A DNA stretch of 64,000 nt, taken from assembly GCA_013398175.1 (NCBI GenBank), contig VZRZ01006456.1:515609-579608 (forward strand), in the 5' to 3' direction. The notes under the pieces are model-generated. The model had not been told where the DNA came from, ran no database searches, and was given only the letters and a program-made list of their open reading frames with translations. Position 1 is the stretch's first letter. Every line of letters starts with the position of its first letter. Positions 22,446-33,720 of this stretch are shown piece after piece. The DNA comes from Climacteris rufus. Its lineage: Eukaryota > Chordata > Aves > Passeriformes > Climacteridae. The translations under genes and the position numbers were made by a program.

Positions 22446-25400
22446 TGATTGAGGTTGCTGCTCAAGCCACTGGAACACAAAGCAGCTTAGCCAGGCTGGG
22501 AGGTGACCCTGGAGCAGCCAGCTGAGCTCTCGAGGACTGCAGCTGGAAATGCTGGGGGATTTGCCTGTTTTTTTGGATTCCACATGGAAACAGCCCAGTT
22601 AGACAGAGACAGGAAGCTGTTGCTTGTTCTTAATGAACAATCCTTGTAAAATTCTCATTTCTTATCGTCTCCAGAAGGTTTGATGATAAAGCACAGTTGG
22701 TACACGAAGCCTGTGGTGACATGGGGAAGAGGGGATGAATTTCCTGGGGCTCAGCTGGATTGCCATGAGTGCCTTCCAGTAAAGCAGCCTGTCCTGAGCA
22801 GGGCGTGTTCCTCTTCTCTCAGGGAAGCAGAGCCTTTGGAGCAGTGAGTTGGTCCCTCCATGCACAGGGGCAGTGCACTGGGATTACAGGAATTCCCTGG
22901 GCTTCAGCTGCTGTGCTCTGGGTTTATTCAGGAGGCGAGTGAGAAGCTTCTGTGCAAGAATTGAAATACTGTCACTGAGCCACTTCTGAACATCAATCCC
23001 TGGTGATGGGCTCAGTGTCACTTTGGGTTTTCAGCAAGAAAAAGGTGCATTAGCCTTGCTAATATTTAAGATTACAGATGGGGTAATAGCTTTGTAAAAG
23101 AACTCCTTTTCCTTGGACTTCTCCATTTCACTGTGCTGTTCCACAAAGGATATTACCTTAGATTCCCTCTGGAAATTGGCCAGAGAACCTCATGAAAGTT
23201 TGATGGCAGTTTATTACTGCCTAATTCACCTTTCAAAGTGAGATTTTTCAGTTGCTTTCCAGAACTTTGTCCTTTGCTGGTTGCATCTGAGGGCCAAAGT
23301 TTAGACCAAATATTTTAATGTCTGAAGCAGTTAAGCCCTTGTCATCAATTTAATGCTTATATTTAATCCTTAAATAGACAGTGATTTTCTCATATAGAAA
23401 AAAGACTAATTTTGGAATATTAAAATACCACACAGAAGTGCTGAAAACCTTTCCTTTTTGTGGTTCCTAGTTAAGGAGTTTTGTCTTTGATTAATATATA
23501 ACTGAACATGCAGCTGAATGTGTCTAGAAAGTTTATATTCAGCATGGCAATAAAAATACCCATTAAATATCAAAAGGAGAAAAAATGTTTTGAAACACCT
23601 TTAATGTTTTGGGGGATTTTTTGGTTTTTTTTGCAAGTAAAATAGTGTATTTTTTTAATTCTCTAGTAAAACATTTTATTATGCTCTTAAGACTCTGTGA
23701 GTTGCTCTCCTACCCATGAAGCTGTTTTGCTTCACTACTGAACTCTCATTAAAGGGGAGTAAATCCTAGATTGCCTTCCCTTGGAACAGTAACTGATTGG
23801 GTTCAGTTAAAATGCTGGTAATGTTCTATGAAAAGGGAGAGCTGAAACTAATCTCATGTTTTTCTGCTTTCAAAAACTACCAAAAAGCCCAAAATTAATT
23901 TTTCCTTTTGTTGTTTTACATTTTTCAAAAAGCTGTTGCACTTTAGTACATATTTAGAATTTCCTAGGTGCTTTTTCAGTGGAATTAATTTTACATCTAA
24001 CTGCATTATTTTAATATGGTATTAAACCATATTATGGTATTAAAAACCATTAAACCAGTTTTTCCTGTCTGAGGAATTTTATTCACACAGCAAAGCGGTG
24101 TGGCCAGGGTATGGAAGCACCTGCTTGATTAGCAGTGTTGTACTTCTCACACTTAATTTTCTTTATATCAGATACTGGAAAGGAAAAGATGATGTCTTTT
24201 AGCTGTGGACTTCTGGAGAGGAGATGTTGCACAGTCCTAGAAGTAAAATTGTCACATCAAACAGTCAAGTTTGAGTGTGCCATTTGAGGAGACACAGAAT
24301 TAACCCTCTGTTAGGTGAGTTTATGTAGTGCTGCTTTCATGGGAGTCATTAAATTTGGCAGGGACTAATTTTATTACATGCTGTTTTTCTCTATTTTGCA
24401 GACAGGATGAGACAAAAGCCAAAATATTCAAGCTTCCCCTACTTTTGGTTGCTTTGGTTTGGTTTCTTCTGTTTGTGTGGTTTTGAGGGTTTTTTGTTTG
24501 TTCCGGTTTTTTCCCCCCCTTTTGCTGCTGTAAATAAAGTGGAATCTATTTGACCTGGAGGATTCATTCCAGTTTTTTCCTCTTCAAAACCTGTTTTGGT
24601 ATTTTAGTAAAAAGAGAAAATGAAACTTCCAAAGTAATCCAGCCTACATGAGACAGGATTATTTTCAGAGGCCATCAAATGAAAGAATCATCACAAACTG
24701 AGCTCATTTTATGCCATAGAACTCTTATGCAAAGTTTTGATGTAAATGGGGTGCCAGATTAGTTGTTGAAATTGCACAAATGCTCTAATGAGTTGCAGAA
24801 ACAGCAAAGTGCAGAATTTCCAGTCTTACTAATATAAAATCAAAGTTGTCATTCTGTAACCTACTAGCAGCCAACTATCTTCAAACTACTCTATTTCTAA
24901 AGGAAGCAATTTGGCTGTGGTGGCCCATTTTCTAGTTGTATGACTTCGAATAAATGCTTTTAGTGGCACAGCATTGGAGTCTCACAAATGCTCCTCTCTG
25001 GTTTTGCAGTCTAAATTTGAAGATAATTTCCTGCTTTTAGCTATGGGGTAAAAAGAAAAGAATAACTTTCAACTCTTTCAAATTTCAGAATTATCTGTCT
25101 TGCATTTGCTAAAAGGTGTCATTTAAAAACATGTATTGAAATGATCAGCATGGTTGTTCTGCTTCAGCCCTTTATTGTGTCAGTTCTGTTTTCAGGTGCA
25201 CAGGTAGGATGATCTCTGAGAGAAAACAGTGGTTTCTCTTCAGTTCTGACAGTAGCAATGCCAAATTCTTTGGCTCAGATGCTTTCTGTGGTAGTTCCTC
25301 TGTGGGGTAATTTGTGCTGCTCTGAGACCTGGCATGATTCAATTCCAGTGTAATTTTCTGATCACTCCTGTGTGCTACAGAGCTTGTCAGTTTATCCAAC

Positions 25401-25985
25401 ACTTGGAATCTTCCTGTTTCTGTTATCCATAACAACCACTGCACTTACTCATGCCTTGCTTACAAGATTTAGTGCATATTGAATGTGTAACTCATTTATC
25501 ACCATGTGGTGATGAATTTACCTCATATTCCCCTATTTGTCTATGAAACATTTCCTACTTCCAGAAATCATGCTGGAATTTGAAGACACTGAGCTAATTC
25601 AGAAAAAAACTATAAGAATTCCAGTCTGTTAGCTGGTATTTTTCAGTGTGCTCACAAACAATGGGTAATGGAAGTGGATTTAGCATGTTTCATTGCAGAC
25701 TTTCTTTGCCTGGAGAGGTGGTCTTTGACTAAATATAATAAATATTACACTTGAGCCTTCTTGTGTAGTAGCCAGGTCAAATGTTATATGGTTAGTTAGG
25801 GATCTGCTATGTGTATTTCATAAGTGCATTATGACTTTTTGAAGATTTTTGGGAAAAGTAGTGGTTCTGGTCGGGCACTTCATTGCCTATTTGTGCTAGT
25901 AAATAAGTACTCTGACTTTTCAAATGTGCTGATCTCATGGCAGGTTTGCTGGCATTTTTTTTTCTCCTATCCTTGCTCTCTGTAG
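22446..25985. other. Unassigned noncoding sequence
   Basis: Contains T-rich and C-run text (23610-23640, 24490-24525) and a small hairpin at 24013-24033. No exon or recognised element. Confidence 0.45.
24013..24033. repeat. Perfect 7-bp stem hairpin
   Basis: AATATGG (24013-24019) and CCATATT (24027-24033) are exact reverse complements around a 7-base loop. The TATGGTATTAAA motif recurs immediately downstream, suggesting local duplication. Confidence 0.7.
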
Positions 25986-26310
25986 CTTCCTGAGAAAGGG
26001 AAGAGGGAGGAGCTGAGCTCTTCTTCCTGAGATCCAGTGATAGGACACGTTGGAATGGCTCAAAGCTGTGCTAGGGAGAGGGTCAGACTGGACAGAAGGA
26101 AGGATTTCTTTACTGCAGAGTGTGGTCAGACCCTGGAACAGGCTGCCTGGAGAGGTGGTCAATGCCCCACGCCTGTCAGTGTCCAGGAGGCATTTCCACA
26201 GTGCCTTTCATAACAAACTTCAACTTCTGGTCGGCCCTGAAATGATCAGGCAGCTGGACAGGGTGTGATCATTGTCAGTCCCTTGCAAATGGAACAGTCT
26301 GTCCTATTTG
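25986..26310 (+). mobile_element. CR1 LINE 3' end
   Basis: A sense CR1 3' end. Successive blocks are GGAATGGCTCAAAGCTGTGC near 26051, GGGTCAGACTGGACAGAAGG near 26080, GGAACAGGCTGCCTGGAGAG near 26136, AATGCCCCACGCCTGTCAGT near 26161 and GGTCGGCCCTGAAATGATCA near 26229. It then runs into GATCATTGTCAGTCCCTTGC and a TTCTATT-like end near 26300. The 5' end is truncated near 25986. The 72-codon open frame 26050-26268 is CR1 text and not a gene. Confidence 0.85.
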
Positions 26311-27645
26311 AACACTTAGAGGATGTTACAGTGTGTTGTCAGAGTCTCAGTGCCAGCAGTAGCAAGCAGAATTTCCCAATAATTGCCTTGCTTAATTCCT
26401 GGAGGATCTAAAATAGGCTTCTACCAAGATCTCAGCTTAGCCCTGTTACTGAACTAACCAAGGACTACTGGGGTGCACAGAGTGATCTGCAGGGCATCCT
26501 GAGCTGTATCCTGTACTGCATTTGGGATTGGGTCCTGATTTGGGGACCCAACCTGAAATTAGCTGTAATAGATGATGACCACTGCTGACTCTGGAGTTAC
26601 TGGGGACCTTTCATTAGCATGGCTGCTGACACCATGGCTAAAGGCACCTCACATGTGCTTTTCCACCTGCTGCAAACCCAGCATATTTCTTTGCAATCTC
26701 CCTATCCCGTTTCCAGCTCAGGCTTTTAGTTCCCCCCTGAGCAGTGCTTGGTGACATATGCTGCATTTAGAAAAGGGCCCAGTAGTTGTCAGTGTTTTAA
26801 AATAACTGTTCAGCAACTATTTGTGGAAATAAAGGTAAGAGTCTGGAGACATTTGGGAATGTAGATGTGGCAGCAGTGATCACTGGGAAGGTGGACTGCT
26901 GGCCTGAAGTGCTACCCCATTCATCTTCCTAAAAAATGAGTTTATGACAGTGTGTACAACTGATCTATCACTGAAAAGAAATGCTAATCCACATCTAACA
27001 AACTTGTGCAAGCAAAAACAAAGCCTTACACAGAGAAACAGTTTAAAAAACGGAATTCTAAATTAATTTGAGAGTACCCCTTTGAATAAATTTCTTCTCA
27101 TATTGTGTATTTAACTGTACAATGGCATGTCAGATTTGTCAAGAGACAACTCACTTCCTCATTTGTAAGCATGACTTCTCTTCCAAAGTCATGTCATGGG
27201 GCTGGACTTGAACACAATGAATCAAACTGTGAAAGATTCCTGGAGAGAACATATTAAGAGATAGCCCACAAAGCTTTGCATAAAATAGTTTTTCTGTGGT
27301 TAGCAATAACTTACTTTTAAGGTCCATTATTTCAGCATTCTTGAGCAAATCTTGGCTCTAGCAGGAAATGAGTTTTTCTGGTTTTTTTATTTTATTTTTC
27401 TCACAAGTGATTTATGGCTCTGTGTTACTGCTGAAGCAATACTGCCCAATATCACAGGATGGGTACAGATGTCTGCAGAAGTTTTCTTTCACCTATTTCA
27501 TATCTTTTCACGATACAATTTTGGACAGACCCTAGAACTGTTTTTCTTGCTGGAAAAGATAACACTGAGCATTCTTCTTTCTGACACCAGTGCCTTTTAC
27601 CTGGCTAATGCTGTAGTAGTTAAAAACTGAGAACTGGAACTGCTG
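26311..27645. other. Unassigned noncoding sequence
   Basis: No recognised element. The 92-codon frame at 27352-27630 is hydrophobic by composition (T-rich DNA) and has no recognisable domain. Confidence 0.45.
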
Positions 27646-28145
27646 GATGGATGGCCCTCGTAACTATTCCATTAATCTGCTGGAGGCCTATTTTACTTAC
27701 AAGTTGCCCTGCCACATTCCTATGCCTGGCCTCCTTTAAGCCTGGCATTTAGGTCCAATTGTTTAAAACAATCTCTTGTTGTAGCTGGTTGGGGTGAAAT
27801 GGAGCTATCTGTCAATTTGAAAAGGTCACTGCCTGTGTCAGAATGACAGTGATTCCAAATTATCCATTAATCTCCCAATTTAAAATTGTCATCCTTCTTA
27901 TTACAGCCAGCCAGCCACAGAGGCTAAAATAGACCTCATCTCTTACACCCATGACCAAGCAGCTTTTTTATTAGCTGGCAGATAAAATTGGCAGTGCGTT
28001 CCAGCATTAAATATTCATTGACTGCTCTCTTAAAAGAAATGGCTGCTAACAAGTTGAGAATATATGAGAAAACAGCCAAAGAAATTACAATTGATTTTCT
28101 TGTCTTATCTGCCCAGGTTTGGGCTATATGATTAGTGTAATGCAG
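27646..28145. promoter_or_regulatory. Strong candidate conserved noncoding element
   Basis: About 500 bp without simple or interspersed repeats and dense in developmental factor cores. MEIS/TGIF-type sites occur as CTGTCA (27809-27814) and TGACAG (27844-27849). Homeodomain cores include TATCCATTAATC (27861) and TTATTAGCTGG (27968). Others are AAATATTCATTG (28009) and TACAATTGATT (28086). Binding-site density and the lack of repeat drift resemble deeply conserved vertebrate enhancers. No alignment was possible. Confidence 0.5.
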
Positions 28146-29560
28146 TCAGCATATTCCTGTGTTGGTTTGAGTCAGAGGGTGATACATGCCAGAGCTTCCT
28201 TGCCCCTTTTACATTTTGGTGTTGGCTCGATATTGGGGACCCACAGAGTGTTAAATGGAGGGTAAAGTAGTGTACAGGAAGTATAATTCTCCATGGAAAA
28301 TAAGATTTAATAGCTTTTGTGTTGTCAAAGGAATAGCTTTGAAAGATGGAAAAAGTCCTAGATAAGGAGTTCAGGCCTGAAAGATGTTTAGTTTCCTCAC
28401 ACAGGATGATGGCTTGGTGCTGATGAGGTTTAAGGAAACAGGGGAGAGCTCTGGGGCACCTGCTGCTCCTGAGGGGAACGAGGGCTTAGACTCTGCTTTT
28501 CCATATCTGTCACCCATCACCTGAGCCCCACCTTTACCGCTGCTGCTGTTTGGAATTTAATAACTGTAACCTGGGGGCTCCACAAAGGGGTTAAATGGTG
28601 GGAATGTGGCAGTGCCCCTGCTATGAAGGGAAGCGTAGTCCTCTATCCTGGCAGTGAAAATCCAGACAGCTTTGGGAGGTTTTTTGATGTGGTGTCCTTA
28701 TGATGGATGCACATTTATACAGTAAAAAGTATAAGCCAGGGAAGTGTAAAGAAAGGAAATCCTGGGCACATAGAAGGGCACAAGACACAGGGTCATTTCT
28801 TACTCTGAGGAACAAAAAGATTCTGCATAGACAAACAGGCAAGACTGAGTGCAAATGGCAATGGATTTACCAGCCTCATCTCAATCCTTGTTTTTGCAAA
28901 ACTTCTGAATGTGTCCAGAGCCAAAGTCTACACAGAGGACTTTTTTCTTGCTTCTTTGCAATGACCATAATGTATTCACTCAGGACAGACAGCGTGGCAG
29001 TTGTTGTTTGTGTACCCCAAATAATTGTTGTGCTCCAAGGAAGGGACTGGTAATGCTTTCCATTCAGGTGTAAGACATAAAGGATAGGTTTATTTTGTTA
29101 TTTTTAGCCAGCCAGAGACACATAAGCTGTAGGCTGACTGCAGGTTTACCAGTGAAACTTTCTTTTCCAGTGAGCACTGGGGTTGTGTGCAGATGCCAGC
29201 TCTGCTCAGCTCTCCTCTGACTGTTCTTATGTGCAGTTTGTTGGCATTGTGGAAAGCAGGATGTCTGCAGCATCACATATTTTGTCTATTTCCAGTTCAC
29301 TTCAGAGATATTTGACTCCCAGGAGAGAATGTGTGTGTGTATTTTTTTACTCTAGACTTTTTTCCCTCCCTCTGTCTTTTGCAAGTTTAATTGCTCATTA
29401 AAAGTCACAGAGAACCACACATTGGCACAATGTTCTGATGAAACACCTAATGACTTTGGGCATTTGATTTATGGACACAGCTTAAGTTATACAGGGACTT
29501 GTGTCAAAACAGGACAGAGATAAGCTTACATTTATCTATGGAAGTTAAAGGATAATTATG
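28146..29560. other. Unassigned noncoding sequence
   Basis: Includes a 117-codon frame (28700-29053) with no recognisable domain. Nothing else is identified. Confidence 0.45.
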
Positions 29561-29835
29561 TAAAAGCATTGCATTTTAAAGGAAACAAAGACAGACCTGT
29601 GGGAAGTGCATTTTCACAGCATGTATTAGCAAAGCCCAATCAACCTCCTTGTGGGAGGACAATTAACAGAATTAAAAGTTGGAATTTTAATTATCATACA
29701 AATTAGAGGGAAATTAATCAGCTTGTATTTTATGACTTGGCTTGGCTTTGAGTGTTGCCGCTTGAATTTTATAGCAAAACTTTGATTAATTGAGACACTG
29801 CATGAAAGCATAAAACCCTGACTTAGGTAGCTTTT
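29561..29835. promoter_or_regulatory. Candidate conserved noncoding element
   Basis: AT-rich and repeat-free, with GACAATTAACAG near 29658, TTTTAATTATCATAC near 29685, GAAATTAATCAGC near 29710 and TTGATTAATTGAG near 29781: four homeodomain-type cores in about 135 bp. A CpG persists in TTGCCGC near 29755. Confidence 0.42.
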
Positions 29836-32800
29836 TAATGCCTAGCTCCATTTCCATCTGCTACCTACAGCATGGGAAGTGGCAACAACGAGTCCATGCA
29901 GAAGCAGAACCTTTGTTTGCCCCAGCAGAAGTGTCCAAAACCATTTCTCTGCATATGGCCAAAGTTGTTTTTTCTAAAATGCTCCTTTTTTTATCTTCCA
30001 ACTACACAACAGGTTGGTTTACACCTGCTGCCCTGCTATGAGCTAGATTCAAAAGTCAGAGATTTTCACTGACTGACTGGAAGCATCATTCAGTATCACT
30101 CCAAGCCCAACTTTTTCTTTGTTTTAGGGCTGTTTTTTTTAAATTTTATTTATTTTTTTTTCATTTTGCACAGCTGAACAAAATTTTGTGCAGCAGCCTA
30201 AACAACTTGGAGAGGAAAATAGGGTAAATGTTACTGCATTATGGGTTGTCAAGAGAGAGTGGCTTCATGTAAAATCTAAAGGAAGCTACAAGCTTGTGGG
30301 GGACCCTTGGAACTGCTACCCCAGACTCAGCAATGCCTTGCCTTGGTATTTGAACCTTCTTTTGGGTTGTGCTGATCAGAATCTGAAAGCAGTTAGAGCA
30401 GTTTGTGGCACTGTGGGTGGATGGCAACTTCCAGTTCAGCTGCTGAAAATGTGGGCTTGATAAAATATTTACTCTTTTGGTGATTGTTCTTTTTCACCTC
30501 AATGACAGAATTTGAGGTTTGGTCCCAGACACATTGAAGGTCAAAACTTTGAGTGCTCCTTTACTAGAAAATGGGAGATCTGGATTTGGGTTCCTTACAC
30601 AGAGAAAGGTGCTGAATTTGGTGTTTGCACTTCATCTTTCTCTTCTCTCCTCTTCCTCTAGTAAATATCTGCCAGGTTGGGCCCTGCAAATCCTGAAGGA
30701 TAGTTTTGACATATTTGACATTGAAAATCAAAGAAGGGCTAAAGCTAAGCTCAGTCCAGGAAAAATGAAATCAAACACTTTGCACTGCTTTGTTTGGGTT
30801 GTAAAAACAAAATTCAAATAACAAAGTCTCAGAAAAAGCAAACCTGTGCTTCAATCAGAACACAAGGCACAAGCAGATTGCTGAATAAACTAAAGCACAA
30901 TTTTATAGGGTCTCAAGTTAAAAGAGGTAGTTTAATTATGGTGCTGGATTTAGTTCAGAGCTCGAGTAATGATCTAGGAAGCTGGAGAGAAGCACTGGAA
31001 ATGACTGTGTGCTAATGAGGACCCCAGCAGCAGCTTTCTGTGCTAGCTAATTTGCAATCTATGTGGAGATCTGTTGGCAAGCCTATAAAATGAGGTTTTG
31101 CAAAAGTAATCACCACTTCAAAGTCTAGAGATACAGCCTGAGGAAGCAGAAGCATGTTGACTGTTAAATTTCCACTTTGAACATTGTTTAGAAAGTTGAT
31201 GTTGCTTCCTACCTGCTGAACTGAGGAAAGCATTTTGTCCTCCACACCAAAATAGACCTGGAGTTCACCATTTCAAGAGACAGTTAACAGGAAAGTGTTT
31301 TTCGGGTAACTGTGCCAGATATACCAGCTAACTCTTTTAGAAACACTAACATGATTGTGGATGTCCAGCTGAAGTGCAAGGGTTCAGCCCATTTGCTGAA
31401 AGGCCATGGCAGAAGCATCCTGTTTTCTGCTCTGAATGTGCTGCTACTCAGTACTTTTCTGGATTAGATCTGGGCATGATACAATGTGTGTTTTAGGGTA
31501 AATCCTTTGGCCACCTACAGGTGAGAAAAACCTCCAAAAGGCCTGCTTAACGGCATGTCTGTGGAATAAGGTGATGAAAGAGCCCAAGGCAAGAGTGCTG
31601 TGTTATGTTCCCTATGGAATTCCAGTTTGTTTTTGAATGGGAAAGTGTGGTGGGAAAGCCAAACATGCTACTTCAGACTCCTGTGAGTAAAGGTAAGCCA
31701 TCCCTGCTCTCTTCCCTCTAACAAAATCAGTCTCAAGGAGTGAATTCCACAAGGCTGCAGTGTTTGAGGGACAGAAGAAAGTCAATGAGCTGGTAAAGGT
31801 CCAAGGATTTATTGCAGAGCAGGTATTATGCAAACCAAACTAATTACTTCATAGACCTGTCAGGTGGTCTAAACGGATGTGGCCATCAGGATCTGCACAA
31901 TGTCACAGTTTCACTTACCTGCCAGTTTACTTTGAGTTAGGTTGAAAACAAAATGTTCTTTTGTCAAAGATACAGGTGCAAGAGGATCACTCTTTCTTTT
32001 CCAAACACCTTGATTTTAAAGCTCAACCAGAGAAGTTGGTTAAGGTCCTGCAGAGCTTGAGTACAACCTCAGCAAAGGCTGGTGGATGTAGAACAGACAG
32101 TTTCAGCTGGAAAGGTACAACAGTGGCCATCTGTGGCACAGGGCAGTGCCAGAGATCCCCAGCTGGTTCTGAACAAATTACTGCCCAAAGTGAGGTCAGC
32201 AGCTCTGCCTAGGGAGCCTGAGACACGGGAGTTCCCTGGCTGTGTCCCTCAGGGCTCACCTGGGAAGCGCCAAGCTGTGTGCTGTGCTTTGCACTGACCC
32301 TCTGCAGAGGAGCTTTGCCTGGCAGTGTCAGGGGCATCCTGCTCTGTGGCAGCAAACCTGACTCCAAATAATCTCTCTGATCTGAATAGTACAGGCAACA
32401 GGTTGCAGCCTGGACCCAGTGGTTAAAGGAGGGAGAGGCATAGTTTACAAGAAAGAGGCACACAATGTCTTAGTCAAGGCTTCCATAATTTTTTAGGAGT
32501 TTTTTAGGAGCTACTTTGCCCATGGTTCTTGCCACTAAGTTAAATCATTTGTCCCTGTCTTGAAAATAAATTGAGAAATCCTGAGCTGTCATCCATTTTT
32601 TTCTGAGGAAATGGACACATTCATGACCTCCAGCCTTGAAACTGCTTGCTTAAGCATAAAAGGACTCTGAGTTTTCCTCCAGAGTTTGGAATAAAGAAGT
32701 CATTAACCCCTGTGTGAGAAGAGGGGTGCCACTGTATCAGTGGTGAATGGAGCTCCATGCAGGGGGCTGAATAGCAGAGTAGGGAGGAAACCACCAAACT

Positions 32801-33524
32801 CTCCTCTGTCAGTGCTTCTTAAGGGGAGTTTCAACAGCATCTGAAGTTCGAGGGTGTCAGAGCACACCCAAACACCTCTTGAAGGCTGCTGCTGTAGTAT
32901 GTGGTCCCTGGCATTCCCTGAGCAATCTGAGTTTCCTGTGGGGCTCTTGGTGCCTTGCAGCTTCCTCCCTGTGGTGGTCTGGGGACACTATCTGCTTGCA
33001 AATCTGGAGATGAAATGCTTACACCATTTGGAATTTGTTACGGTGAATAATTTGTGCTTTTAACTTATAGACACTCTTAATTTTTTTATATGCAGGGTCA
33101 CTTGAGATGTTCTCTGAAAACAAGGGGGTCGCTGACTCGTGTGACTTGATGTAGCCCAGCTGGCAAATTCAGTCACAAATCAGGAGCTCTGTTTGAAAAA
33201 CAGATGCTGCAATTGAACCTAAGTATTCTGTAGTAAATGGAAGTGCTTTTTAATTTTCTTTTAAGTACTGTTTCATTTTGGAAGGATCCGGAGTTTGTTT
33301 CAAGTAAGACATGTACTGAAATGTTAGAAATTTTTAAGTGTGCTTAGAAAACAAGAAACAAAAAAAAACCAACAGAAATGTGAAGTTAAATAGTTTACCC
33401 TCTGCTAGGGGGTAAATGTAGGGCAACTGTGACAAGAATTTCCAAACCACAGTATCCATGTGATGACTCGGCATCCCAGCATATGGCTCCCATTAAAGTA
33501 AGCCCTCCAATTCTGTACTCCAGA
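29836..33524. other. Unassigned noncoding sequence
   Basis: A T-rich run lies at about 30132-30162, and an 11-bp direct repeat TTTTTTAGGAG lies near 32489-32510. Open frames (30188-30460, 30519-30821, 31961-32463) have no recognisable domains. Confidence 0.45.
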
Positions 33525-33720
33525 TAATGAAGTCTACTTTTCCAATGATTGTGTAAGTAGTAATTCTCTTATCTAAAACCATATGTTAGAGGGAAAAGAA
33601 TTCCATTCTTGCTAAGTAATTACTATTGGTAATTAATTAAGTACAGACTTCTCAGTCTGGAGTATCATTTTCTAACATCACATTATATGACAGATGCAGC
33701 CCATGTTAGTGTTATGTTTG
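33525..33720. promoter_or_regulatory. Candidate conserved noncoding element with paired TAATTA sites
   Basis: Contains TAATTAC (33617-33623) and GTAATTA (33629-33635), exact reverse complements 5 bp apart. ATTAATTAAG follows directly, and TGACAG lies near 33689. Short and AT-rich, so the texture argument is only moderate. Confidence 0.35.
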
